Below, piece by piece: positions 1 through 8,548 of a stretch of DNA of 64,000 bases (positions are counted from its first letter, which is position 1; each line of letters begins with the position of its first letter). The DNA is from Roseofilum sp964616725 (lineage in GTDB: Bacteria; Cyanobacteriota; Cyanobacteriia; Cyanobacteriales; Desertifilaceae). The stretch spans positions 16,943 through 80,942 of the forward strand of contig CAZTRW010000001.1 of assembly GCA_964616725.1 (NCBI GenBank), in the 5' to 3' direction. The notes below the pieces were generated by a model. It did not search any database. It was not told the DNA's origin and was given only the letters and a program-made list of their open reading frames with translations. Both the position numbers and the translations under genes were made by a program.

Positions 1-41
1 TTCATTACGACAATCATGGTCTATATCCTGACTACTTATGA
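1..41 (+). CDS. Possible 3' tail of an upstream gene
   Basis: The first 41 bases read as an open frame on the plus strand ending in TGA, giving the tail HYDNHGLYPDYL. The start lies outside the window. The tail has an ordinary protein-like composition but is too short to assign to a family, and another frame runs open to base 69. It would converge with the PAM68-like gene on the opposite strand. Treat it only as a hint that a gene enters the window from the left. Confidence 0.25.
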   Translation, partial: HYDNHGLYPDYL

Positions 42-52
42 TGATATGGTGG

Positions 53-556
53 CTATTCTGAAGATTTAACCGATCGCCACGCGGCGATCGTTCTGCCTAA
101 ATTTTGAGTAAAATCTTGCCAACCGATCAATGACCCTACTCGTTCTTCATCCCAAGAGGCAGAAAGTACCCCATAGCTCAAGCCTACTACCCCCAGTCCA
201 AAGCACCCCATACTCACCAAAACCACGGCAATATTAGGTAACTCCCAATCTGTTTGGGTCACAATCCAGTAACTGCCAACAAAGGTGAAAATTCCCAAGG
301 CTGTGGGGACTCCAGACAAAATGGCCATCCGTCGCATCATGCGCTTGCTCACCGCATCAGGAATCACCCGATCTTCTGGGCGAATCGGTGTTCTCTTTTT
401 TGATCCTGGTGATTTCCGAGATTGAGTTTCTTTGGGTTGCGTCTCTTGGGAGACGGATGGGCTGGGAGGACGGTTTTTCTTGCGATTGGGTTTGGGTTCA
501 AACGGTAAGCGTTTTGAGGAAACGGCTTCACCCTGGCGATCGGGTTCTGGGGACAT
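53..556 (-). CDS. PAM68-family photosystem II assembly protein
   Basis: This 167-residue protein has a long basic, proline- and lysine-rich cytosolic N-terminus (about residues 1-72, with KPNRKKNRPP). Two hydrophobic helices follow, roughly residues 75-98 (MAILSGVPTALGIFTF) and 105-130, and then a short tail containing SASWDEERVGS. This layout is that of the PAM68/DUF3464 family, thylakoid proteins that help early photosystem II assembly and chlorophyll delivery in cyanobacteria and plants. It lies 11 bases downstream of rpsO on the same strand, so the two may be co-transcribed. The family call rests on the two-helix hairpin and the conserved tail; function in this strain is inferred. Confidence 0.85.
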   Translation of the reverse strand: MSPEPDRQGEAVSSKRLPFEPKPNRKKNRPPSPSVSQETQPKETQSRKSPGSKKRTPIRPEDRVIPDAVSKRMMRRMAILSGVPTALGIFTFVGSYWIVTQTDWELPNIAVVLVSMGCFGLGVVGLSYGVLSASWDEERVGSLIGWQDFTQNLGRTIAAWRSVKSSE

Positions 557-567
557 AGGCAGTTCTA

Positions 568-837
568 CTAGCCTCGAATACTGAGACGACTAATCAAAGT
601 TTTGTAGCGGTCTTGGTCTTGTTGGTTGATATAACTTAACAGACGTTTCCGCTGGCCGATCATTTTCATCAGACCGCGCTGAGAAGAATAATCTTTCTTG
701 TTTGATTTTAAGTGATTGCTTAACCGATTGATCCGTTCAGTTAATACAGCCACTTGCAAATCGGCTGAACCCGTGTCGGTTTCGTGAAGCTGGTATTCAG
801 CCATGATCTGATGTTTTTGGGCTTGGGTGAGACTCAT
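568..837 (-). CDS. rpsO: 30S ribosomal protein S15
   Basis: The 89-residue product begins MSLTQAQKHQIMAEYQ and contains the S15 core HETDTGSADLQVAVLTERI, then SQRGLMKMIGQRKRLLSYI. It binds 16S rRNA in the central domain and helps assemble the small-subunit platform. The reading frame is open for 17 more codons upstream, but the ATG at 837 gives the usual bacterial S15 length and N-terminus, so that start was chosen. There is no strong Shine-Dalgarno, which is common in cyanobacteria. PAM68 follows immediately. The upstream neighbour on the same strand is a sulfotransferase, so the order is not the classical rpsO-pnp pair. Confidence 0.97.
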   Translation of the reverse strand: MSLTQAQKHQIMAEYQLHETDTGSADLQVAVLTERINRLSNHLKSNKKDYSSQRGLMKMIGQRKRLLSYINQQDQDRYKTLISRLSIRG

Positions 838-897
838 AGGTAAGTTTTGCAGGCATCCATAAAATTCAGCGATTTTATAGCATAGCACATTTTGGTT

Positions 898-1806
898 TTA
901 CTGAAGCCAATGGGAAAGATCACGGTTAGTCAACTCCTGAAGCTTGAGAATATCGTCTCGGTAAAAGGCGATCAGAGCTTGCCGCTCGTGGCTAGGGAGC
1001 GGAGGGACTTTTTCTTGAGATTGATTCCAGTTGACTAAGGTGTGCCGGAGGTTACGCACCCAGCCGGTAGGCAAGAGGGTATTCAGGATTTTTGCAGTGG
1101 TTTGGCGTAGGGGATTGGGAGTTTTGAGGATTTGATTGAGGGTATGATTTTTGGGGAGTTGGGCTACCTGAGCTTGGCGAGAAGTGTCTGGCTGAAATGT
1201 GACTTCTACTCCAATAAACTCATAAATTTTTTGCATGAATTCTAGGGGATTTTTTTTGAGATCTTCGTACCACAATACTTGGATTTGCTGGCGATCAAAG
1301 TGCTCATAAAAATAGCTGAGATGTTCATAATAAAAGCCTTTTCTGAGATTATCAGACTTCTTGCCTTTATGCACAATTTGCCAGGATAAAGGTCTGGATT
1401 TACCGATCGCATCTCGAATCTTCATCAAATAATCTGAGTAAGCCCGCTCCGCTGGGTCTCGTAAAATCGCTATCAGTTTGGCGTGAGGAATATAGCGTTT
1501 AATTTGCTCAGTGACGATTCGATAATTGACTAAGTAGTTGGCAGAGGCTTCTCCGATGGCAATCTGGTCAGTGACTTCCTGAAACAAGTCACAATATTTC
1601 TCAAACGTATCAATGCGAGTTTGATGGGCAGATCGAGTCGGTCGAGGGGGAACCGTTCTCTGTGGGTCTCTGGCGAGAAAATTCGGTTCTTTGATCTTGC
1701 TCATATACACCTGGGGGTGCTGCTTGAGATAGTTGTAAACAGAGGTTGTGCCCGCTTTTTGAACGCCAATAATTAAAAAATTAGGCAATTTAATAGGTGT
1801 AGACAT
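898..1806 (-). CDS. PAPS-dependent sulfotransferase family protein
   Basis: The 302-residue protein opens with NFLIIGVQKAGTTSVYNYL, the 5'-phosphosulfate-binding loop of the sulfotransferase fold (GVQKAGTTS, residues 14-22). Near residue 116 it has LRDPAERAYSDYLMKI, the 3'-phosphate-binding motif (RDPxxRAxSxY). These enzymes move sulfate from PAPS to a hydroxyl or amine of a sugar, lipid or small molecule. The acceptor cannot be read from the sequence. It has no signal peptide, so it is probably cytosolic. It sits 12 bases from ruvA on the same strand with no glycosyltransferase cluster nearby, so context does not help. Confidence 0.88.
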   Translation of the reverse strand: MSTPIKLPNFLIIGVQKAGTTSVYNYLKQHPQVYMSKIKEPNFLARDPQRTVPPRPTRSAHQTRIDTFEKYCDLFQEVTDQIAIGEASANYLVNYRIVTEQIKRYIPHAKLIAILRDPAERAYSDYLMKIRDAIGKSRPLSWQIVHKGKKSDNLRKGFYYEHLSYFYEHFDRQQIQVLWYEDLKKNPLEFMQKIYEFIGVEVTFQPDTSRQAQVAQLPKNHTLNQILKTPNPLRQTTAKILNTLLPTGWVRNLRHTLVNWNQSQEKVPPLPSHERQALIAFYRDDILKLQELTNRDLSHWLQ

Positions 1807-1818
1807 GGGAGCATCTCA

Positions 1819-2445
1819 CTAACTTAACCAACTAATAGCTTCTCTAATCCAGTTTTCAGGATCTTGACTCTTCTGGAGATCGGGCTTTTGACTGAGCGCT
1901 TGCCAAGCTTGAGTGATTTCTGTGGGACTATATCCTAAGGCCAAAAGGGTCATTTCCACATCTTCTTGCAAAGCAGATGGAAGGGCGGGTGACGTGGGGA
2001 AAGCTGTTCCTGACGTATGCCGCCATTGAGCTAACTTGGTTTTTAATTCTAGGGCAATCCGTTCTGCTGTTTTACTGCCTACGCCAGGAGTTCTGACCAG
2101 TTGTTTAATGTTACCTGTGACGATCGCCTGAACTAAATCAGTCAATCCCAAGGTATCCAATAAGGCGATCGCCAACTGAGACCCAATGCCACTGACTCCC
2201 ACCAACTGACGAAACAGATCTCGCTCTGCCGCCGAAGGAAACCCATAGAGTAAGGGCTGCTCTTCGCGCACTAGCAAATGGGTAAACACCTGAACTTCCG
2301 AGCCACTCGTCTCCAACAAACTCTGACCCCACCGATTAGTCACTTGGATTTCATACCCAACCCCATGAACCTCCACAACCAGAGTCACCCGGTTAGGCGA
2401 TCGCTGATGAACCTCAGCTACCATACCCCTGAGATAACCCAGCAT
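1819..2445 (-). CDS. ruvA: Holliday junction branch migration protein RuvA
   Basis: The product starts MLGYLRGMVAEV, matching the usual MIxYLRG start of RuvA. Six in-frame codons upstream (from 2463) were excluded for that reason. Domain I is an OB fold (residues 1-65). Domain II carries the two helix-hairpin-helix motifs VGVSGIGSQLAIALLD and VRTPGVGSKTAERIALELK, which contact DNA backbones. Domain III near the C-terminus (DVEMTLLALGYSPTEI) binds RuvB. RuvA tetramers hold the four-way junction while RuvB pumps DNA. The divergent neighbour btpA is unrelated; an inverted repeat lies between the two starts. Confidence 0.96.
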   Translation of the reverse strand: MLGYLRGMVAEVHQRSPNRVTLVVEVHGVGYEIQVTNRWGQSLLETSGSEVQVFTHLLVREEQPLLYGFPSAAERDLFRQLVGVSGIGSQLAIALLDTLGLTDLVQAIVTGNIKQLVRTPGVGSKTAERIALELKTKLAQWRHTSGTAFPTSPALPSALQEDVEMTLLALGYSPTEITQAWQALSQKPDLQKSQDPENWIREAISWLS

Positions 2446-2468
2446 ATACCCTTCCTCTGCCACTGAGC

Positions 2469-2499
2469 AAAACTTCTGTAGGAATCCAGCAGAAGTTTT
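2469..2499. repeat. Perfect 10-bp inverted repeat between ruvA and btpA
   Basis: AAAACTTCTG and CAGAAGTTTT are exact reverse complements separated by 11 bases. They lie 24 bases upstream of the ruvA start and about 105 upstream of btpA. It could be an operator or a hairpin in the ruvA leader. With A and T ends it could also act as a weak bidirectional terminator, but its place between divergent starts makes that less likely. Confidence 0.5.
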
Positions 2500-2603
2500 A
2501 CCCTATGGTATTATCATACGGTGTTGTGTCAACAACCGATTGGAGCAAGATTGCGAGATCATGTCCCATTGAAGTTGTTGACAAGTCCGGATAGAGAAAA
2601 CGG

Positions 2604-3434
2604 GTGGACTTAACTAAGATTTTTCAAACGCCAAACCCCATTATTGGTGTCGTTCATCTCCTCTCCCTACCGACCTCATCGCGGTGGGGAGGAAATCTCA
2701 ACACTGTGATTGCCCGGGCTGAGCGAGAAGCAACGGCCTTGGCCTCCGGTGGCGTAGACGGCATCATTGTAGAAAACTTTTTTGACGCGCCCTTTACGAA
2801 AGACCGAGTTGATCCCGCAGTGGTTAGTGCCATGAGCTTAATTGTTGATCGGCTCAAAAATCTGGTCACCTTACCCATTGGGGTCAATGTCTTACGCAAT
2901 GATGCTCATAGTGCCTTGGCGATCGCCTCTTGTCTAGAAGCCGCCTTCATTCGAGTCAACGTCCTCACCGGCATCATGGCCACCGATCAAGGCTTAATCG
3001 AAGGCAGAGCCCACGAACTGCTCCGCTATCGTCGCGAATTAGGCACAGACGTAAAAATCTTTGCCGATGTCCTCGTCAAACACGCTTATCCCCTAGGCGA
3101 TCAACTGCTCACCCCCACCATTCAAGAAACCATAGACCGAGGTCTAGCCGATGCCATTATCCTCTCCGGGCCAACCACGGGCACTCCCCCTAAACCAGAA
3201 GATCTCCAACTCGCCCGTCAATGCACCCAGGCAACCCCCCTATTCATCGGGAGTGGCGCAGATTGGCATAACATTGGTTCCCTGCTGGAAAATGCGGATG
3301 GGGTGATTATTGCCAGCGCTCTCAAGCGCCACGGCCAAATTGACCAACCGATTGATCCGACACGAGTCAATCGGTTTGTGGAAGCAGCTCAACACAGTCT
3401 CAAAACTCGTCATTTTCCTGAGGAGAAACTTTGA
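2604..3434 (+). CDS. btpA: Photosystem I biogenesis protein BtpA
   Basis: The 276-residue protein contains NPIIGVVHLLSLPTSS, GGVDGIIVENFFDAPF and VLRNDAHSALAIA, characteristic of the BtpA/SgcQ family of TIM-barrel proteins. In cyanobacteria BtpA is a peripheral thylakoid protein needed to stabilise photosystem I reaction centre proteins, especially at low temperature. The start is a GTG at 2604; no in-frame ATG precedes the conserved IIGVVHL segment, so GTG is required. Barrel segments continue through IILSGPTTG and PLFIGSGADW, and GVIIASALK lies near the C-terminus, so it looks intact. The following gene lies 53 bases downstream. Confidence 0.93.
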   Translation: MDLTKIFQTPNPIIGVVHLLSLPTSSRWGGNLNTVIARAEREATALASGGVDGIIVENFFDAPFTKDRVDPAVVSAMSLIVDRLKNLVTLPIGVNVLRNDAHSALAIASCLEAAFIRVNVLTGIMATDQGLIEGRAHELLRYRRELGTDVKIFADVLVKHAYPLGDQLLTPTIQETIDRGLADAIILSGPTTGTPPKPEDLQLARQCTQATPLFIGSGADWHNIGSLLENADGVIIASALKRHGQIDQPIDPTRVNRFVEAAQHSLKTRHFPEEKL

Positions 3435-3487
3435 CTGGGCGATCCTAGTCCATCTCAACACAATCAGTAGAGTTTAGGAATCAAAAT

Positions 3488-3967
3488 ATGGCGATAAAAA
3501 CAAACATTCGTTCTTTTGTTTCTGGGTGGCTAGGCTTGACCCTGGGAGGATTGACCCTCATTGGCCCTGTTACTCCCCTGGGAATAGAAAGTTTGCCAGC
3601 CCAAGCTCAAGGTACCGTCACGCCTCAACCAATTAATACCCCTTCTACCCCCGCTAGTTTGGCTCTAGCGGAACATCTCCAGCGACTAGGGGCAAAAATG
3701 TATGGCGCGTCTTGGTGTCCCCATTGCCAGTCTCAAAAAGAGCGATTTGGAGCAGAGGCGGTGACCCGTTTTTTTTACTCACCTACCCAGGCTGTGTATG
3801 TGGAATGTTCTCCGAATGGGCGGAATACTCCTCAAGCTCCTGTGTGTCAGCAAGCGGAAATTCGAGCCTATCCGACTTGGGTAATCAATGGAGAAAAATA
3901 TGAGGGAAGTTTATCTCTAGAAAAGCTGGCTGAATTGTCGGGATATTCAGGTTCGCTACAGTTTTAA
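3488..3967 (+). CDS. Exported thioredoxin-like protein related to the VKOR C-terminal domain
   Basis: The N-terminal about 40 residues form a signal sequence or anchor (SGWLGLTLGGLTLIGPV) ending near PAQAQG. A linker follows, then a thioredoxin-like domain from LAEHLQRLGAKMYG with active site SWCPHCQSQK (WCPHC). Later it has IRAYPTWVINGEKYEG, carrying the cis-Pro region YPTW. The domain closely resembles the C-terminal domain of the next gene (VKOR), four bases downstream, so the pair probably arose by duplication and acts in the same oxidative folding pathway in the thylakoid lumen or periplasm. It may be a second electron donor to VKOR. Spare cysteines (ECSP..VCQQ) match those in the VKOR domain. 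Confidence 0.82.
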   Translation: MAIKTNIRSFVSGWLGLTLGGLTLIGPVTPLGIESLPAQAQGTVTPQPINTPSTPASLALAEHLQRLGAKMYGASWCPHCQSQKERFGAEAVTRFFYSPTQAVYVECSPNGRNTPQAPVCQQAEIRAYPTWVINGEKYEGSLSLEKLAELSGYSGSLQF

Positions 3968-4057
3968 GGGGTGGATTCCGGGCGGGATATTGGTCAACTC
4001 TTGCCTTTTTGTGTTGCAATCAAAGATAGTAATCCCCATTTACCGCAGAATGAGAGT

Positions 4058-4978
4058 ATGAGACGTAGGCGTTCTATTCCCTGGATTCATCGTTGGTCTC
4101 GACCAATTATGGCAGCGATCGCCACTTTAGGGGCGATCGAAACTGCCTTTTTAACTTGGGCAGAGTTGGCAGGACAAGTAGAAGCTATCTGTCCCACCAC
4201 TGGCTGTAAACAGGTGTTAGGAAGTCCCTATGCCATGGTGTTTGGTCAGCCTCTTACCCTGTTTGGCTGTTTAGGCTATACCGCTATGGTGATGCTGGCG
4301 ATCGCACCCTTATTCCTCAATCAGGATGAGCAAAAAGAACGACGACTCACCGTAGAGCAATGGACCCAATTTCTCCTCTTTACCACCAGTACCGTCATGG
4401 TAGTAGGCAGCGCCTATCTTGTCTACCTGATGGCCTTTAAAATCGAGGCCTTCTGCCCCTATTGCCTAATTTCTGCCTGCTTGTCCCTCAGTTTATTCGT
4501 CCTATCCATCATTGGCCATCCCTGGGAAGATATCGGACAACTCGCCTTTACCGGCATCACCGTAGGAATGGTTACCCTAGTCGCTACTCTAGGAGTCTAT
4601 GGTAGTGTCAACAATGCCACTAATAATGCCGCCACTCCCCCAGGAACTCCCCCTCTAGTAACCACCCCCTCTGGGCCCGCTGAAATCGCCTTAGCCGAGC
4701 ATCTCAAGCAAATTGGGGCGAAAGAATATGGAGCCTATTGGTGTCCCCATTGCCATGAGCAAAAGCAGTTATTTGGCAAAGAAGCGGCTGATCTGATTAA
4801 CTATGTTGAGTGTGCTGCCGATGGGGTAAACTCTCAGATGGCTCAATGCCAGGCCGCAGGAGTGCAAGCCTTTCCCACTTGGGAGATTAAGGGGCAACTT
4901 CACGCCGGAACTAAGTCCCTGAACGAATTAGCTGATTTATCCGGTTATCAAGGCCCCCGTAATTTCCGACCACAGTGA
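4058..4978 (+). CDS. Vitamin K epoxide reductase family protein fused to thioredoxin-like domain
   Basis: The 306-residue protein starts at the ATG at 4058 (MRRRRSIPWIHRWSRP), which has GAGAG just upstream. An in-frame GTG at 3971 would add 29 poor-quality residues. Transmembrane helices of the VKOR domain follow, with the loop cysteines CPTTGCKQV and the catalytic CPYC in FCPYCLIS. After a Pro/Thr-rich linker near residue 195 comes a thioredoxin-like domain with YWCPHCHEQK and AFPTWEIKG. VKOR reoxidises its fused thioredoxin partner using quinone and so drives disulfide formation in exported proteins. It works with the preceding exported thioredoxin-like protein. Confidence 0.93.
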   Translation: MRRRRSIPWIHRWSRPIMAAIATLGAIETAFLTWAELAGQVEAICPTTGCKQVLGSPYAMVFGQPLTLFGCLGYTAMVMLAIAPLFLNQDEQKERRLTVEQWTQFLLFTTSTVMVVGSAYLVYLMAFKIEAFCPYCLISACLSLSLFVLSIIGHPWEDIGQLAFTGITVGMVTLVATLGVYGSVNNATNNAATPPGTPPLVTTPSGPAEIALAEHLKQIGAKEYGAYWCPHCHEQKQLFGKEAADLINYVECAADGVNSQMAQCQAAGVQAFPTWEIKGQLHAGTKSLNELADLSGYQGPRNFRPQ

Positions 4979-5087
4979 TGGGGATTGCTAGGATTGCTCT
5001 CTATGCAAATACCCTTAACTCTTTCTCCCTGGTCAAGCTAGACTCGCATTTTCCCCCAGGGGGAGTTTTTACCCCAAAGACACATTC

Positions 5088-5110
5088 ATGCCGGACGTAG
5101 TCCGAAAGGA
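5088..5110. repeat. Small palindromic repeat, family B (CGGACGTAGTCCG type)
   Basis: The bases CATGCCGGACGTAGTCCG followed by AAAGG contain the near-palindrome CGGACGTAGTCCG. Close relatives occur at 8328-8350, 11128-11150 and, inverted, at 60294-60316, all in non-coding DNA and always flanked by CAT or CCT on one side and AAA on the other. It is a dispersed small repeat and probably folds as a hairpin. Confidence 0.7.
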
Positions 5111-5136
5111 CACTAAGTTTTTTCTTAAGTACCTGA

Positions 5137-7311
5137 TTGGTAATACTACCGCCCTTGCCTGTGAGCCATATCATTGATTCTTTTTGGACTCAACTGACTC
5201 GCCGTTTTTCTAATCGCCATCGAGTCATTTTTACAGCGTCTGGTATCACTTTAGTCATTCTGGCTCTACGTTCTTTGAGTCTATTCCAATCCCTGGAATT
5301 ACTAGCCTTTGATGCTTTTATCCGTCTGCGTCCTCAGTTACCCAAGGATCACCGGATTGTGATTATTGGTATTGATGAGCCTGATCTGCAAAAGTTAGGT
5401 TCTCAGATTCCCGATCGCACCCTAGCGGCTCTCTTGCAAAAAATCCATCAAGGTCAACCGAGTGTGATTGGTTTGGATTTGTACCGGGATCTCCCGATCA
5501 ATCCTGGTCATGAACAATTACAAGCCGTGATGAAACAATTACCGAATTTGATCGGTATAGAGCGCATTGAAGATCAAATTTCGCCTCGCGTCCCTCCCCC
5601 TCCAGTGTTAGATCCGAAAACTCAAGTGGGGTTTAATAATGTGGTTCTTGATGTCGATAGTAAGGTGCGCCGAGGATTGCTGTATCTACACGCCGATCAG
5701 GTTTTGCACAGAAGTTTTGCTTTACAAATTGCCCTTCAATACCTAGAACCGTCACAGATACAAGAAAATCCCGCACCGGTTAATCCTCAATACTTGCAGC
5801 TAGGAAAAGGGGTTTTTTATCCCTTTCAACCCCATGATGGCGGTTATGTAAAAGCCGATAATAAAGGGTATCAATTTTTAGCTGATTTTCGTGGCCCGCG
5901 GAATACATTTACCACGGTTTCGATTTCTGATGTCTTGGAGAATAAAGTAAGTCAGGAGTTATTTCGCGATCGCATCGTCTTAATCGGCTTAACAGCCGTG
6001 AGTCTCAAAGATTTTGTGGAAATTCCCTACAGTCACCCAGAAAAAGTACCAGGAGTAGAAGCGCAAGCCAATTTGATTAGCTTTATTATCGATGTCGCAC
6101 AGGGACAACAAACCTTAATCAGAAGTTTACCCGATCTGCTGGAAGGGCTATGGATTTTTGCTTGGTCTGGTTTGGGAACGGTGTTGGCGTGGAAATTTCG
6201 AGTTCCCTATCAGTTTCTGCTGGTGTCTATATCAGCAATGGCATTGCTCATTACTATAAGCTATATGCTGTTTGTTGATCGCTGGTGGTTTCCCGTGATT
6301 CCTCCTGTGGCGGGGTTTGGTGGTGCTGCGGTGATGATTTTAGCTCATTTTGCCTATCAAGAAGGGGAACTCAAGCGATCCACAGAGTTTCTGCAAGGAA
6401 TTATTAACACCATTGCTGACCCCATTTTTGTCAAGGATCAAAACCATCGCTGGATTGTGCTCAATCAAGCCTATGCTCACTTGGTTGGTTATCCTCTTCA
6501 GGTGCTGATCGAAAAAACGGAATATGAATTGTTTTCCCAAGCCGAAGCAGAGCGGTTTTGGCAGCAAGATGAGCAGATTTTTATTACCCACCAAACGACA
6601 GAGCAGGAGGAAGTGTTTACTGATGCAGGCGGCATTCGACGAGTAATCGCGACGAAAAGATCCCTCCATCGAGACTCTGGAGGGAATTTGTTCTTGGTGG
6701 GGGTGATCCGAGATATTACGCAGCAAAAGGAACGGGAAGCGGAGTTACAGCGGTTGGCGGAAGAGTTGAAACGACATAATGCGGAACTGCGCCTTTCTGA
6801 GGATCAGATGCGTCATCTGGCGAATCATGATGCGCTGACGGGTTTGGCAAACCGGAAGTTGTTTGAGGAAAAACTCCAAGAGGCTTTGGTGTCTGCTCGC
6901 GCTCATGAGAAGATGCTGGCAACGTTTTTTCTGGATTTGGATGGCTTTAAGCAAATTAATGATTCCTTGGGCCATGATATGGGGGATGTGGTGATTAAAG
7001 AAGTGGCTCAACGACTCAAGCATTCTTTGCGGGGGACAGATACGGTGGCTCGATTGGGAGGGGACGAGTTTACCGTAATTTTACCGGAAATTCCGAGTGA
7101 ATCTGTGGCGATTCGAGTGGCGGAAAAAATTATTGCGGCAGTGACTCAGCCTCTGATAATTGGCGATCGCCAACTTCATATTACTCTGAGCTTAGGGATT
7201 AGTCTTTATCCCGATCACGGGGAAACCCTGGAAACTCTCGTTAAATCAGCCGATCAGGCCATGTATCAAGCGAAAATTGCCGGTAAAAATCGCTATCTTC
7301 TGGCTTCTTGA
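5137..7311 (+). CDS. CHASE2-PAS-GGDEF diguanylate cyclase
   Basis: The 724-residue membrane sensor starts at a TTG at 5137; the GTG at 5161 is an equally plausible start. An N-terminal helix (about 29-50) precedes an extracytoplasmic CHASE2 domain (FDAFIRLRP, VIIGIDEPDL, VIGLDLYRD). Three C-terminal helices follow around residues 335-410. A PAS domain (IINTIADPIFVKDQNHRWIV) leads through a coiled coil to the GGDEF domain (HDALTGLANRKLFE). The active site is intact (LGGDEF), and the RGTD five residues before GGDEF is a canonical inhibitory I-site, so the enzyme should make c-di-GMP with product feedback. There is no EAL domain. No neighbour suggests the output. Confidence 0.93.
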   Translation: MVILPPLPVSHIIDSFWTQLTRRFSNRHRVIFTASGITLVILALRSLSLFQSLELLAFDAFIRLRPQLPKDHRIVIIGIDEPDLQKLGSQIPDRTLAALLQKIHQGQPSVIGLDLYRDLPINPGHEQLQAVMKQLPNLIGIERIEDQISPRVPPPPVLDPKTQVGFNNVVLDVDSKVRRGLLYLHADQVLHRSFALQIALQYLEPSQIQENPAPVNPQYLQLGKGVFYPFQPHDGGYVKADNKGYQFLADFRGPRNTFTTVSISDVLENKVSQELFRDRIVLIGLTAVSLKDFVEIPYSHPEKVPGVEAQANLISFIIDVAQGQQTLIRSLPDLLEGLWIFAWSGLGTVLAWKFRVPYQFLLVSISAMALLITISYMLFVDRWWFPVIPPVAGFGGAAVMILAHFAYQEGELKRSTEFLQGIINTIADPIFVKDQNHRWIVLNQAYAHLVGYPLQVLIEKTEYELFSQAEAERFWQQDEQIFITHQTTEQEEVFTDAGGIRRVIATKRSLHRDSGGNLFLVGVIRDITQQKEREAELQRLAEELKRHNAELRLSEDQMRHLANHDALTGLANRKLFEEKLQEALVSARAHEKMLATFFLDLDGFKQINDSLGHDMGDVVIKEVAQRLKHSLRGTDTVARLGGDEFTVILPEIPSESVAIRVAEKIIAAVTQPLIIGDRQLHITLSLGISLYPDHGETLETLVKSADQAMYQAKIAGKNRYLLAS

Positions 7312-7591
7312 GATCAACTCAGTTTCTTGCCGAAAGTTTTAACAATTCTTTATAATTTAGCTCAATTTTCTCCGGTTTAACCCGATAAAGTGAGAATAAA
7401 GGAGAAGAATTCCGTAGATTCTCAGAGTTTTCTGCGCAGAACTCCCGGTTTTTCAGAAAGACAATACAAAATCTTCTGAAAAAAAAAACCGTATATGCAC
7501 GGAATTTTGCCGAAGGGATGATTGACAATCAGTTTTAAATTCGGTAAAACTGCCAGTATAATTGAAAGTAAGTCTCGAATAGGCTAGGGTT

Positions 7592-7825
7592 ATGAGTATG
7601 GAAACCGTCTTGGCATTAGAAAATATGACCGTTATGTTGGCAAGTGGTTTGTTGGCGATCGCCAGTTTCTCCTCACCTAGCTGGGGAGTAACCAATACGC
7701 ACGGTAACATTCACGAGATGGCTGAAGTTCATCAAGCCGTCCCTCCTTTGGCTGTGTTGCTGAAAGGCTATGAACCTCCTGATAATGGGAAACCTGACCA
7801 TACAGGAGATACAGGGGGGCGTTAA
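7592..7825 (+). CDS. Small putative exported protein
   Basis: The 77-residue protein has a hydrophobic N-terminal segment (MTVMLASGLLAIASFSS), then a short polar mature part ending YEPPDNGKPDHTGDTGGR. Similar PPDNG-x-P...GxGTR-like tails are common in small exported proteins of cyanobacteria, but no function is known to me. A good -10 sequence, TATAAT, lies at 7557-7562, about 30 bases upstream of the ATG, without a clear -35. A second ATG (residue 3) is possible. Nothing in the flanks suggests an operon. Confidence 0.55.
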   Translation: MSMETVLALENMTVMLASGLLAIASFSSPSWGVTNTHGNIHEMAEVHQAVPPLAVLLKGYEPPDNGKPDHTGDTGGR

Positions 7826-8177
7826 CTTAATCTAATCTGTTATCCTCACGGGTTAAGGTAAATCAGGGATACAAAAAATTGCCCGATCAAGGGTTTATAT
7901 TAATTAAAATTACCATATACTCATCAAGCTAAGGCAGACTCTATCTAGCCTGTGGGCTGGTGTGCCCTAGAGAAATATCAAGTTTCTTTACGGTTTTGCG
8001 TGGGAGAAGTAACTTATCCTTAAGGATAAAGTGTAGTTGTTCTGAGTTGACAAGAATTAGATTCAACCTTTCTATAGGATAGCACGGGAAATACAGAAGT
8101 GAAAACCCAGGGCGATCGCTTCCTCAGTAACACCAATTCGGAAAATCTCGCAAGACGCTTTTGCTTCTCAGTTCAAC

Positions 8178-8202
8178 ATAATAGCGCTTCGCGCTGTATC
8201 TC
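8178..8202. repeat. Small palindromic repeat, family C (AGCGCTTCGCGCT type)
   Basis: CATAATAGCGCTTCGCGCTG is a palindrome with AGCGC/GCGCT arms and a three-base centre, flanked by ATA and TAT. A second copy with centre TAA lies 200 bases downstream at 8386-8416, with the shared flank CATCATAA. Confidence 0.6.
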
Positions 8203-8327
8203 CCTGATTCTCCCGATTTTAATCCTATAGAAATGCGGTGGTGTCTTTTGTCTGAGGTTTTGCCCCTACTACCAGTGCTATAATTGATGTTCTTCTGTCC
8301 GTAGCTCTGAAGTTGATTGATCCTGTT

Positions 8328-8350
8328 CATGTCGGACGAAGTCCGAAAAC
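8328..8350. repeat. Small palindromic repeat, family B
   Basis: CATGTCGGACGAAGTCCGAA followed by AAC shares arms and flanks with the copies at 5088, 11128 and 60294. Confidence 0.7.
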
Positions 8351-8385
8351 CTTTAAAAAACTGGTTGACTCATTGTTGTACTGTC

Positions 8386-8416
8386 CATCATAACAGCGCT
8401 AAGCGCTGTAGTTCCC
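8386..8416. repeat. Small palindromic repeat, family C
   Basis: ATCATAACAGCGCTAAGCGC followed by TGTAGTTCC carries the palindrome ACAGCGCTAAGCGCTGT (7-bp arms, 3-base centre). The centre differs from the copy at 8178, which fits compensating change within a hairpin. Confidence 0.6.
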
Positions 8417-8548
8417 CTGCTGGGGCAGTGAAAAAAAGGGAATGATCGGCTTTTGATCCTGGCGATCGCCACTCTAGACCCTTCTCCATAGATCTGGGAC
8501 AATCTAAAGAATGCCAAACGCTAATTCTGATGGTTTCCCAGATTGATC

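Larger units (their letters stand above)
7826..8548. other. 723-bp intergenic region rich in small palindromes
   Basis: No credible coding frame is seen here; the one minus-strand frame above 60 codons (8124-8330) is made largely of repeat sequence. The region contains one family B repeat (8328-8350) and two family C palindromes (8178-8202 and 8386-8416), plus two HIP1 sites. The stretch 7930-8060 is free of repeats and could hold an RNA, but I recognise no conserved RNA in it. Confidence 0.6.

Noticed and set aside
7522..7562. TTGACA and TATAAT upstream of the small exported protein
   Set aside because: They are 29 bases apart, too far for a normal sigma-70 promoter; only the -10 is mentioned.
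7930..8060. Possible small RNA in the repeat-rich intergenic region
   Set aside because: I could not match Yfr, 6S, SRP or tmRNA features, and no terminator is visible.
8124..8330. Minus-strand frame of 68 codons
   Set aside because: It consists largely of palindromic repeats and lacks protein-like composition or a ribosome-binding site.
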